DNA from: JAAFHS01 sp046049665
GTDB taxonomy: Bacteria; Pseudomonadota; Alphaproteobacteria; Rhodobacterales; Rhodobacteraceae
Direction: 5' to 3'
Assembly (NCBI GenBank): GCA_046049665.1
Contig: JBJOQW010000122.1
Location: 1 to 26,150 of the forward strand
DNA: 26,150 nt
The position numbers were made by a program, and so were the translations under genes. The notes beneath the pieces are model-generated. The model had not been told where the DNA came from. It made no database searches and was given only the letters and a program-made list of their open reading frames with translations. Positions 1 to 7,359 of this stretch are shown piece after piece. Each line of letters begins with the position of its first letter. Position 1 is the stretch's first letter.

Positions 1-523
1 AGTGCATGCTTGCCTTTGAAACCCGCCTGATGTGGCATGCAGTGCGTGGTCCATCGGTTGTGTTGGTCACATCGGCATTGTTTCGAGCAAAGGGCGACTG
101 GGCATCGCAACGCCACCTCTATGCCCGCGCCTCACCATGCGGGCGCGCCTGTCGCGCCTTCCAAGGGGCTGGGGTGCTGTGCAGATTTGTCAGGGGCCAA
201 ACTGCCAGGTTCTTTAGTCCGGCTTCGCGGCCCGGCAATTGCACCCAGCAAACTCCGCTCGCCCTCCCATTCCCTCTGTCAGCAGGGGCAGGTTCCAGGG
301 ATATGCAAAGCCATCTCATCCCATCCCGCACCCGATTCGTGCGGCATGGTTAACAGTCATTTCCCCCAACGCGCGTAGAGACGGAAAGAAGACGCAAGAA
401 AGACGCCTTCAAGACAGTATCCTTGCGGCCCCCATCGCCAATTAACGCAGCGTTCGCAAACACTTACGCCCCATCTTTCACCTCCCCCTTCGCAATCACC
501 CCCATACGCATTATCTCTCCCTC
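1..523. other. Region with no supportable gene
   Basis: Open frames here are short, overlap on both strands, lack good ribosome-binding sites and encode compositionally odd peptides, so none is called. The segment is C-rich near its right end, leading into the helicase start at 524. I looked for the end of an ATP-dependent DNA ligase or an exonuclease, which often precede the helicase gene in related genomes, and saw neither. I also saw no tRNA, terminator or clear sigma-70 promoter. The helicase promoter must lie in this stretch if the gene is transcribed on its own. Confidence 0.6.
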
Positions 524-2917
524 ATGACCCCGCTCCCCCCCACCCTTTCCGCATGGCTCGCCACCAAAGGCTGGTCCCTCCACCCGCACCAATTGTCCAT
601 GCTTTCCCGCGGGTTAGACCCCGCCACCCTCCTCATCGCCCCCACCGGTGGCGGCAAAACCCTTGCCGGGTTTCTGCCCACCCTGGCCGAGCTTGGCCCA
701 ACCCCGCCCCCCGGCCTGCACACCATTTACATCAGCCCGCTGAAGGCCCTCGCCGCCGATATCCGCCGCAACCTGCGCACCCCCATCGAAGGCGCCGCCC
801 TCAACATCCGCGTCGAAGACCGCACCGGTGATACCACCTACACCCAGCGCCGCCGTCAGCGCGCCGACCCCCCGCATATCCTGCTGACCACCCCGGAATC
901 CCTTGCGCTCCTGCTGTCCTACGAAGACGCCCCCCGCATTTTCGCAGGCATCCAACGTGTGATCGTCGACGAAATCCACGCGCTGGCCGAATCCAAACGC
1001 GGCGATCAGCTCATGCTCAACATCGCCCGCCTTGCCACCCTTTCCCCAACCCTCCGCCGCGTCGGCCTGTCTGCCACGGTTGAGGCCCCCCCCGCCCTGG
1101 CCCGCTTCCTTGGCCCCGCCACCCAAATCCTGCAAGCTGACCCCGGCCCCGACCCCGATATCCAGATGCTGCTGACCGAAGCCCCCCCGCCATGGGCCGG
1201 TGGTGGCGGCCGCTATGCCATTCCTGCCGTTCTGAACCTTGTCAAACAGCACAAGACCACCCTGATCTTCCACAACACCCGCGCCCAGGCCGAGCTGTTT
1301 TTCCATGACCTCTGGCTTGCCAATACCGATGATCTGCCCATCGGCATCCACCACGGCAGCCTTGCCCGCGAACAGCGCGAACGCGTTGAGGCCGCCATGG
1401 TTGCAGGTGCCCTGCGCGCCATTGTCTGCACCGGTTCGCTTGACCTTGGCATCGACTGGGGCGATGTCGATCTGGTCATTCAGGTGGGTGCCCCAAAGAA
1501 CGTCAAACGCCTTGTCCAGCGCATCGGCCGCGCCAACCACCGCTACAACGCCCCCTCCAAGGCCTTGATCGTGCCCGCAAATCGCTTCGAGGTGGTGGAA
1601 TGCCAAGCCGCCCTGCAGGCTGTGCGCGACCATGATCTGGATGGTGAACCCCGTGGTCCCGGCCCGCGTGACGTGCTGTGCCAGCACATCCTTGCCACCG
1701 CCTGCGCTGACCCGTTTGATGCCGACCAACTCTTCGCAGAAGTCACCACCGCCGGTCCCTATGCTACCCTGACGCGCCCGCAATTCGATGATTGCCTCGA
1801 TTTCGTGGCCACCGGTGGCTATGCCCTGCGCGCCTATGATCGCTGGCAACGCCTGATGGTGCGCGCGGGCAAATACACCCTGCGTGACCCCCGCGCGAGC
1901 GCCGTCATCCGCCAGAACCTTGGCACCATCATTGATATCGAAACCCTCAAGGTCCGCCTGCGCGGCCGCATGGGCGGCATGCCCCTGGGTGAGGTCGAAG
2001 AGGCCTTCGCCGCCACCCTCACCCCCGGCGACACCTTCCTGATCGGCGGTGAGGTTGTGCGCTACGAAGGCTTGCGCGAGATGACGGTTGAGGTCAGCCG
2101 CACCCCCGGACGTGACCCCAAGGTTGCCACCTTCAACGGCACCAAATTCGCCACCTCCACCCTGCTGACCCATCGCATCATGCAGATGTTCCAGCAGGAT
2201 GATTGGCCCGATCTGCCCGCCCACACCGCCCATTGGCTGGCCCTGCAACGGCAGGTCTCGCGCCTGCCCGAACCCGGCCGCCTGCTGGTGGAATCCTTCC
2301 CCCATGACGGGCGCGAACATCTGTGCATCTACGGCTTTGCTGGCCGCAACGCCCAGCAAACCCTTGGCTTGCTCTTGACCAAACAGATGGAAGAGGCAGG
2401 CCTTGCCCCGCTTGGCTTTGTCTGCACCGACTATGCCACGCTGATCTGGGGGCTGGACGCTGTGCATGACCCCCTGCCACTCTTCGATATTGACCGCATG
2501 CGCGCAGGGCTGGAAGGCTGGTTGGCGGGCAACATGGTGATGAAGCGCACCTTCCGGGGTGCGGCCATCATTGCGGGCCTGATCGAACGCAGCCACCAAG
2601 GGCGGCGCAAGTCTGGCCGGCAGGCAACGTTCAGTTCAGACATTCTTTACGATACTCTGCTGAAATACGACCCAAACCACCTCATGCTGCAAATCACGCG
2701 GGAAGAGGCGGACAGGGGCCTGATCGACTTTGGCCGGATTGAAGAAATGTTTGCGCGCGTTGCGGGCCGGATCGATTGTGTGCGGCTGGACCGCGTCACA
2801 CCACTCGCTGCACCCCTGTTCCTTGAACCGGGCCGCATCCCGGTAAAAGGCGAAGGGCGCGAGCGGATGCTGGCCGATGCTGCCGAACGGCTGATGTCAG
2901 CGGCTGGGCTTGCCTAA
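524..2917 (+). CDS. Ligase-associated DEXH-box ATP-dependent helicase (Lhr family)
   Basis: This encodes a 797-residue superfamily 2 helicase. Visible motifs are Walker A APTGGGKT (residues 39-46), motif II DEIH (149-152), motif III SAT (183-185) and a helicase C domain with VQRIGRANH. A long Lhr-type C-terminal region follows. The length fits the bacterial ligase-associated DEXH helicase family, which is linked to DNA damage response with an ATP-dependent ligase, an exonuclease and the PdeM phosphoesterase. PdeM follows 27 bases downstream, which supports the assignment. The ATG at 524 has no obvious Shine-Dalgarno sequence, so a slightly different start is possible. The C-heavy codon use is stronger than in the tol genes. 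The biochemical role in this organism is inferred from the family. Confidence 0.93.
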   Translation: MTPLPPTLSAWLATKGWSLHPHQLSMLSRGLDPATLLIAPTGGGKTLAGFLPTLAELGPTPPPGLHTIYISPLKALAADIRRNLRTPIEGAALNIRVEDRTGDTTYTQRRRQRADPPHILLTTPESLALLLSYEDAPRIFAGIQRVIVDEIHALAESKRGDQLMLNIARLATLSPTLRRVGLSATVEAPPALARFLGPATQILQADPGPDPDIQMLLTEAPPPWAGGGGRYAIPAVLNLVKQHKTTLIFHNTRAQAELFFHDLWLANTDDLPIGIHHGSLAREQRERVEAAMVAGALRAIVCTGSLDLGIDWGDVDLVIQVGAPKNVKRLVQRIGRANHRYNAPSKALIVPANRFEVVECQAALQAVRDHDLDGEPRGPGPRDVLCQHILATACADPFDADQLFAEVTTAGPYATLTRPQFDDCLDFVATGGYALRAYDRWQRLMVRAGKYTLRDPRASAVIRQNLGTIIDIETLKVRLRGRMGGMPLGEVEEAFAATLTPGDTFLIGGEVVRYEGLREMTVEVSRTPGRDPKVATFNGTKFATSTLLTHRIMQMFQQDDWPDLPAHTAHWLALQRQVSRLPEPGRLLVESFPHDGREHLCIYGFAGRNAQQTLGLLLTKQMEEAGLAPLGFVCTDYATLIWGLDAVHDPLPLFDIDRMRAGLEGWLAGNMVMKRTFRGAAIIAGLIERSHQGRRKSGRQATFSSDILYDTLLKYDPNHLMLQITREEADRGLIDFGRIEEMFARVAGRIDCVRLDRVTPLAAPLFLEPGRIPVKGEGRERMLADAAERLMSAAGLA

Positions 2918-2944
2918 GGCGTACCCGCGCGGCTAGAACAAGCC

Positions 2945-3592
2945 ATGAACGGATATGCCTTTTCCTTTGCGGGTCTTGCCCTTGTCGCCTTGCCATCCGG
3001 TGCCCTGTTCTGGCCCGATGAGCGGACGCTGATCGTCAGCGACCTGCACCTTGGCAAATCCGAACGCATGGCGCGGCGTGGCGGGGCGCTCCTGCCCCCC
3101 TACGAGTCGCGTGAAACGCTGACGCGCCTGTCGGATGATCTGGGTCGCACAGGGGCCAAGTCCCTGATTGCGTTGGGGGATTCGTTTGATGATCTGACTG
3201 CCGCGCAGTCACTGGATGACACAGACCAGATGCTGCTCGCCCGTCTGATGGCGGGCCGGGCCTGGACTTGGGTCGAAGGCAACCATGATGCCGGAAGCCA
3301 CACCTATGGCGGTAGCCACATGGCCGAAGCCCGCCTTGGGCCACTGGCCTGCCGCCATATAGCAAGTGCGGAAACGCCCGAAATATCAGGCCATTATCAC
3401 CCCAAGGCGCGGCTTGGCGGCACCGCCCGCCCCTGTTTTCTGCTCGACGCGCAGCGCATCATCATGCCCGCCTATGGCGCCTACACAGGTGGGCTGTGGA
3501 CTGACGCGCCCGCCTTGACCAACCTGATGCAGCCCACCGCAATTGCCATTCTGACCGGCTCGCGCGCTATCCCGTGCCCGATGCCAAGGTAG
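2945..3592 (+). CDS. pdeM: Ligase-associated metallophosphoesterase PdeM
   Basis: This is a 215-residue calcineurin-like phosphoesterase. The metal-binding motifs are in the expected order: VSDLHLGKS with D33 and H35, LGDSFDD with D79, EGNHD with N113 and H114, and SGHYHP with H150 and H152. The family is called ligase-associated DNA damage response endonuclease because its gene sits with the DEXH helicase, an ATP-dependent ligase and an exonuclease. Only the helicase is present here. The 27-base spacing to the helicase stop suggests co-transcription. The ATG at 2945 lacks a strong ribosome-binding site, so translation may be coupled to the helicase gene. The stop is followed directly by a hairpin at 3593-3610. 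Substrate specificity cannot be read from the sequence. Confidence 0.9.
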   Translation: MNGYAFSFAGLALVALPSGALFWPDERTLIVSDLHLGKSERMARRGGALLPPYESRETLTRLSDDLGRTGAKSLIALGDSFDDLTAAQSLDDTDQMLLARLMAGRAWTWVEGNHDAGSHTYGGSHMAEARLGPLACRHIASAETPEISGHYHPKARLGGTARPCFLLDAQRIIMPAYGAYTGGLWTDAPALTNLMQPTAIAILTGSRAIPCPMPR

Positions 3593-3610
3593 GGTGCGCT
3601 ACAGCGCACC
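3593..3610. terminator. Hairpin between convergent pdeM and folD
   Basis: GGTGCGC and GCGCACC form a perfect 7-bp GC-rich stem around a TACA loop, which can extend to 8 bp with a shorter loop. It starts on the base after the pdeM stop codon and ends 11 bases before the folD stop on the opposite strand. There is no T-tract on either side. It is therefore either a weak bidirectional terminator or a member of a dispersed palindromic repeat. I saw no second copy in this window. Confidence 0.5.
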
Positions 3611-3621
3611 ACCCCTTGCCG

Positions 3622-4509
3622 TTACGCCGTCAGCCCCTTCGGCTCTGCCAGCCCATGCGCACGGCAGCAGGCCGTCACTGTATTCGCCAGCAGACATGCA
3701 ATCGTCATCGGCCCAACGCCCCCCGGCACAGGCGTGATCGCCCCGGCCACAGCCGCGGCTGACGCGTAGTCCACATCGCCCACCAGCTTGGTCTTGCCAT
3801 CGCGTTCAATGCGGTTGATCCCCACATCAATCACTGTCGCCCCCGGTTTGACGTGATCGCCCGTAATCATCTCCGGCCGCCCCACCGCCGCCACAAGGAT
3901 ATCCGCCCCCCGGCACACCGCCGCCAGATCCTTGGTCCGGCTATGCGCAATCGTCACCGTGCAACTGTCGCCCAACAGCAGTTGCGCCATCGGCTTGCCC
4001 ACAATGTTCGACCGCCCCACCACAACCGCATTCAGCCCCGCCAGACTACCATGATGATCGCGCAGCATCATCAGGCAGCCCAGGGGTGTGCAGGGCACCA
4101 TGCTTTTCTGCCCCGTGCCCAACAGACCAACGTTCGATATGTGAAAGCCGTCCACGTCCTTTGCCGGGTTGATCCGGTTGATCACCAGTTCCGAATTCAG
4201 ATGCGCAGGCAGCGGCAATTGCACCAGAATTCCGTGCACTTTCGGATCAGCATTCAACGTATCAATCAGCGCCAGCAGCACATCTTCCGCCGTATCCGCC
4301 GCCAGCCGATGTTCGAAAGATGCCATTCCCACTTCAACCGTGCTGGCGTGCTTGTTCTTGACATAAACCTGCGATGCCGGATCCTCGCCCACCAGCACCA
4401 CTGCCAACCCCGGCTGGATGCCGTTCTCATCGCGCAGACGCGCCACATGCTCCGCTACCTGCGCACGCACCCGCGCCGCAAAGGCCTTGCCGTCAATCAC
4501 CACCGCCAT
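3622..4509 (-). CDS. folD: Bifunctional methylenetetrahydrofolate dehydrogenase / methenyltetrahydrofolate cyclohydrolase
   Basis: This encodes a 295-residue FolD, which interconverts 5,10-methylene-, 5,10-methenyl- and 10-formyl-tetrahydrofolate in the cytoplasm using NADP. The family signature VGEDPASQVYVKNK carries the expected tyrosine (Y49) and catalytic lysine (K53). The Rossmann half contains VVGRSNIVGKP, and the C-terminal PGGVGPMT motif is intact. The start at 4509 is chosen because AAGGGA lies just upstream. The frame is open 54 bases further up, but that stretch overlaps the upstream chorismate mutase gene and looks non-conserved. The gene begins 4 bases after the chorismate mutase stop, and fhs, which makes its substrate 10-formyl-THF, is in the same cluster. 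Confidence 0.96.
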   Translation of the reverse strand: MAVVIDGKAFAARVRAQVAEHVARLRDENGIQPGLAVVLVGEDPASQVYVKNKHASTVEVGMASFEHRLAADTAEDVLLALIDTLNADPKVHGILVQLPLPAHLNSELVINRINPAKDVDGFHISNVGLLGTGQKSMVPCTPLGCLMMLRDHHGSLAGLNAVVVGRSNIVGKPMAQLLLGDSCTVTIAHSRTKDLAAVCRGADILVAAVGRPEMITGDHVKPGATVIDVGINRIERDGKTKLVGDVDYASAAAVAGAITPVPGGVGPMTIACLLANTVTACCRAHGLAEPKGLTA

Positions 4510-4513
4510 GCTC

Positions 4514-4825
4514 TTATCCCTTCCGCAAACTATCCGGCCCCAGCTTGCTTTCCTCGCGCGCAATCGACCAGTCGATCAGCCGCCGCCACAGCTTTTCCAC
4601 AAGCTCCGGCGGCAGCCCGTACACTTCTGCATGGCGGCGCACATTGCCGACCACCTCTTCCACGCGCGACCCGATCCTTGCGGGCAGGTCCTCGCTTGCC
4701 TTGATCTCGGCCGCCCGGTCAATATAGCCCGCCCGCAGCGCGAACAGGCGAACAAGGTCCTCGTCCAGCCTGTCAATCTCGGCCCGGATATCGGCCATGG
4801 TTGTGCAATCCGCAGGCGTCTTCAT
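4514..4825 (-). CDS. AroQ-type chorismate mutase
   Basis: This encodes a small all-helical protein of about 103 residues. The helix-1 pattern DIRAEIDRLDEDLVRLFALR followed by a lysine (AAEIKAS) is typical of AroQ chorismate mutases, which convert chorismate to prephenate for phenylalanine and tyrosine synthesis. The closely related isochorismate-pyruvate lyases share this fold and cannot be fully excluded. The ATG at 4825 is preferred because GGAGAG lies 6 bases upstream. A GTG at 4852 is in frame but has no such site. The gene sits between fhs and folD with short gaps (48 and 4 bases), so it is probably co-transcribed with folate one-carbon genes despite belonging to another pathway. Confidence 0.88.
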   Translation of the reverse strand: MKTPADCTTMADIRAEIDRLDEDLVRLFALRAGYIDRAAEIKASEDLPARIGSRVEEVVGNVRRHAEVYGLPPELVEKLWRRLIDWSIAREESKLGPDSLRKG

Positions 4826-4873
4826 GCGTCTCTCCGCTCTGGTGACAGACACCAGATAGGCGATGATGCCGCC

Positions 4874-6547
4874 TTAGAACAGCCCTTCGACATGGCCCAG
4901 ATCATTCAGCCGGATCACTTCGGCTGACGGCACCTTGGGCAGGCCCGGCATTGTCATGATCTCACCACAGATCGCCACGATGAACCCTGCACCCGCTGAC
5001 AGGCGCACTTCACGCACGGGCACCGAATGGCCCGTCGGTGCACCGCGCACCGATGGGTCCGTCGTGAAGGAATACTGTGTTTTCGCCACACAGATCGGCA
5101 GGTGGCCATAGCCCGCCGCCTCCCACGTTTTCAGCTGATCGCGGATCGACTTGTCGGCAATCACCTCATCCGCATGGTAGATGCGCTTGGCAATCGTTTC
5201 GATCTTGGCAAACAGCGGCATGTCATCCGGGTAAAGCGGTGCAAAGTTTGACGGGCCTTCCGCCAAGGCAACCACCTTGTGCGCCAGTTCTTCAATCCCT
5301 GCAGACCCATGCGCCCAGTGCTTGCACAGAATGGCCTCGGCCCCCTGTTCAGCCACATAGGCCTTGACCGCCGCCACTTCGGCATCGGTGTCACTGTAGA
5401 AATGGTTGATCGCCACAACCACCGGCACGCCAAAGCCTTTGACGTTCGCAATGTGCCGCCCAAGGTTCGGGCAGCCCTTCTGCACGGCCTCCACGTTCTC
5501 GGCCCCAAGGTCCGCCTTGGCCACGCCGCCATTCATCTTCATCGCGCGCACTGTGGCCACGATCACCGCCGCCGAAGGCTTCAGCCCCGCCTTGCGGCAC
5601 TTGATGTCAAAGAACTTTTCGGCCCCAAGGTCAGCCCCGAACCCGGCCTCCGTCACCACATAATCGCCCAGCTTCAGCGCCGTCTTGGTTGCAATGACCG
5701 AGTTGCAGCCATGCGCGATGTTGGCAAACGGCCCGCCATGTACGAAGGCCGGGTTGTTTTCCAGCGTCTGCACAAGGTTGGGCTGCATCGCGTCTTTCAA
5801 CAGCACAGTCATTGCGCCATCAGCCTTGATGTCGCGGGCATAGACCGGCTTTTTCTCACGTGTGTAGGCGACAACGATATCACCCAGCCGCTTTTGCAGG
5901 TCTTCAAGGTCGTTCGACAGGCACAGGATCGCCATCACTTCGGATGCCACCGTAATGTCAAAGCCCGTCTGGCGCGGGAAGCCGTTCGACACGCCGCCAA
6001 GGCTGACCACGATATCGCGCAGGGCGCGGTCGTTCATGTCCATCACCCGGCGCCAGACGATGCGGCGTTCGTCGATGTCCAGCGAGTTGCCCCAGTAGAT
6101 GTGGTTATCAATCATCGCCGACAGCAGGTTGTGCGCAGATGTGATCGCGTGGAAGTCACCCGTGAAATGCAGGTTCATTTCTTCCATCGGCACGACCTGA
6201 GCGTAACCACCACCTGCCGCCCCGCCCTTCATGCCGAAGTTCGGGCCAAGGCTGGCTTCGCGGATGCAGACCACGGCCTTTTTGCCGATGCGGTTCAGAC
6301 CGTCACCCAGACCCACCGTCGTGGTGGTCTTGCCTTCGCCTGCTGGCGTAGGGTTGATCGCGGTGACAAGGATCAGCTTGCCGTCCTTCTTGCCCGCCAG
6401 CCCCTTGATGAACTCTTGCCCGATCTTGGCTTTGTCGTGGCCGTAGGGCAGCAAATGCTCGGACGGGATGCCCAGCTTTGCGCCAATCTCCATGATCGGC
6501 TTTTTCTTTGCTTCGCGGGCGATTTCGATATCGGTCTTGACGGCCAT
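4874..6547 (-). CDS. fhs: Formate-tetrahydrofolate ligase
   Basis: This encodes a 557-residue formyltetrahydrofolate synthetase, which condenses formate with tetrahydrofolate at the cost of ATP to give 10-formyl-THF. The P-loop TPAGEGKT lies at residues 67-74, preceded by the family motif LLPYGHDKAKI and followed by FGMKGGAAGGGYAQVVPMEE. The length matches the family. The ATG at 6547 gives the canonical start MAVKTDIEIA. The open frame extends 86 codons upstream into unconserved sequence, which is rejected. A GGAG lies 11-14 bases before the start. FolD, encoded two genes downstream, completes the route to methylene-THF. In marine Rhodobacteraceae such enzymes process formate from C1 or osmolyte breakdown; that role here is inferred. 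Confidence 0.97.
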   Translation of the reverse strand: MAVKTDIEIAREAKKKPIMEIGAKLGIPSEHLLPYGHDKAKIGQEFIKGLAGKKDGKLILVTAINPTPAGEGKTTTTVGLGDGLNRIGKKAVVCIREASLGPNFGMKGGAAGGGYAQVVPMEEMNLHFTGDFHAITSAHNLLSAMIDNHIYWGNSLDIDERRIVWRRVMDMNDRALRDIVVSLGGVSNGFPRQTGFDITVASEVMAILCLSNDLEDLQKRLGDIVVAYTREKKPVYARDIKADGAMTVLLKDAMQPNLVQTLENNPAFVHGGPFANIAHGCNSVIATKTALKLGDYVVTEAGFGADLGAEKFFDIKCRKAGLKPSAAVIVATVRAMKMNGGVAKADLGAENVEAVQKGCPNLGRHIANVKGFGVPVVVAINHFYSDTDAEVAAVKAYVAEQGAEAILCKHWAHGSAGIEELAHKVVALAEGPSNFAPLYPDDMPLFAKIETIAKRIYHADEVIADKSIRDQLKTWEAAGYGHLPICVAKTQYSFTTDPSVRGAPTGHSVPVREVRLSAGAGFIVAICGEIMTMPGLPKVPSAEVIRLNDLGHVEGLF

Positions 6548-6683
6548 GGCGCGGGACTCCGAAAGGGTGTTTCCGCCGTGATACCGATGGAATGCAAAAG
6601 CCCAAGTGGGGATTGCGACGGGAATCCGGCGAAAACCGCCTTGCTGCGTTTCCGATGGGAAACGCGCGGTCACGGGCAGAACA

Positions 6684-7277
6684 TCAGCCGGGCGAAGGCG
6701 CCCAGGCGCGCTGCGCAGGAATGTGCAAGGACAGAACATCACCCACGTGCAATGTGCCCATCCGTTCCACCCAGGCCGTGACCCCACGCTTGCCCTTGGC
6801 GGCATCCTTGAAGGCGCGGCCCTGCCCGCCTGTTGCCTTGGCCATCGTCACGGCAGGCTCCTGACAGGGCAGGTTCTCCATATCCACCACCAATGTCACC
6901 CCATCAGGGCCCTGCAGGCGGCTGGATGGCGGCAAGTGGGTAAGATCGGGGATGCCGTCGATCACGACGCTGGCCCCCACCCAGGCCGGATCAATCTGCT
7001 CCATACCCAGCTTGGCCGCGACTTCCGCCATTTCCTCGGCTGACACCACGCACAACTGCCGCACATTGCGGATGGTCGTGCCGCGCGGATGCTGTTTCAG
7101 CACGCGGCTGCAGGAAGGCCGCGTCAACCCAGCATGAATCTCATCCGCAAAGCCTGCAAAGGTCAGCGGCATCTCTGTCACCGCCTCGCTGAAAATCTCC
7201 AGCTTTTCTACCGGTCGCCGCTGCACGCCCAACCAAGTAATACGTCCAGAAAACGTGGTCGGGATCAGGGCAGGCAT
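6684..7277 (-). CDS. MOSC domain-containing protein
   Basis: This encodes a 197-residue protein built around a MOSC (Mo cofactor sulfurase C-terminal) domain. The typical cysteine is seen in ENLPCQEPA, preceded by a beta-rich region with AWVGASVVIDGIPDLTHLPP and followed by GVTAWVERMGTLHVGD. MOSC proteins are thought to bind molybdenum cofactor or handle sulfur transfer; the substrate of this one is unknown. The ATG at 7277 is chosen because GGAG lies about 9 bases upstream. An alternative start near 7322 would lie inside the terminator at 7306-7340 and is rejected. The next gene, fhs, starts 136 bases downstream and may have its own promoter. Confidence 0.88.
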   Translation of the reverse strand: MPALIPTTFSGRITWLGVQRRPVEKLEIFSEAVTEMPLTFAGFADEIHAGLTRPSCSRVLKQHPRGTTIRNVRQLCVVSAEEMAEVAAKLGMEQIDPAWVGASVVIDGIPDLTHLPPSSRLQGPDGVTLVVDMENLPCQEPAVTMAKATGGQGRAFKDAAKGKRGVTAWVERMGTLHVGDVLSLHIPAQRAWAPSPG

Positions 7278-7305
7278 CAGTGGCGCTCCGTCACGGTTCA
7301 CAATG

Positions 7306-7340
7306 AAAAGCCCCGAAAGCAACAGGCTCTCGGGGCTTTT
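7306..7340 (-). terminator. Rho-independent terminator after ftsH
   Basis: A 15-bp stem with a single mismatch is formed by 7306-7320 and 7326-7340 around the loop AACAG. The outer half pairs AAAAGCCCCGA with TCGGGGCTTTT, so it ends in TTTT on either strand. It lies 19 bases past the ftsH stop and 28 bases before the MOSC start, so it probably ends the long minus-strand tol-ftsH transcript. Confidence 0.88.
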
Positions 7341-7359
7341 GTCTGTTCAGGCAAACACC

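Noticed and set aside
1..523. LexA/SOS box upstream of the DNA-repair helicase
   Set aside because: GTTC occurs several times, but no GTTC-N7-GTTC or GAAC-type spacing expected for alphaproteobacterial LexA was seen.
614..2599. A 661-codon open frame on the minus strand opposite the helicase gene
   Set aside because: It is a shadow of the GC-rich helicase coding sequence: Gly/Ala-rich translation with no motifs, while the plus strand carries a full set of helicase motifs.
6548..6683. Possible ZTP (pfl) riboswitch upstream of fhs
   Set aside because: This riboswitch class often precedes folate one-carbon genes, but the conserved core segments were not found in the 136-base gap on the minus strand.
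5279..6781. A 500-codon plus-strand open frame opposite fhs
   Set aside because: It has a histidine- and arginine-rich composition typical of antisense frames, has no domain signals, and lies fully opposite the intact formate-THF ligase gene.
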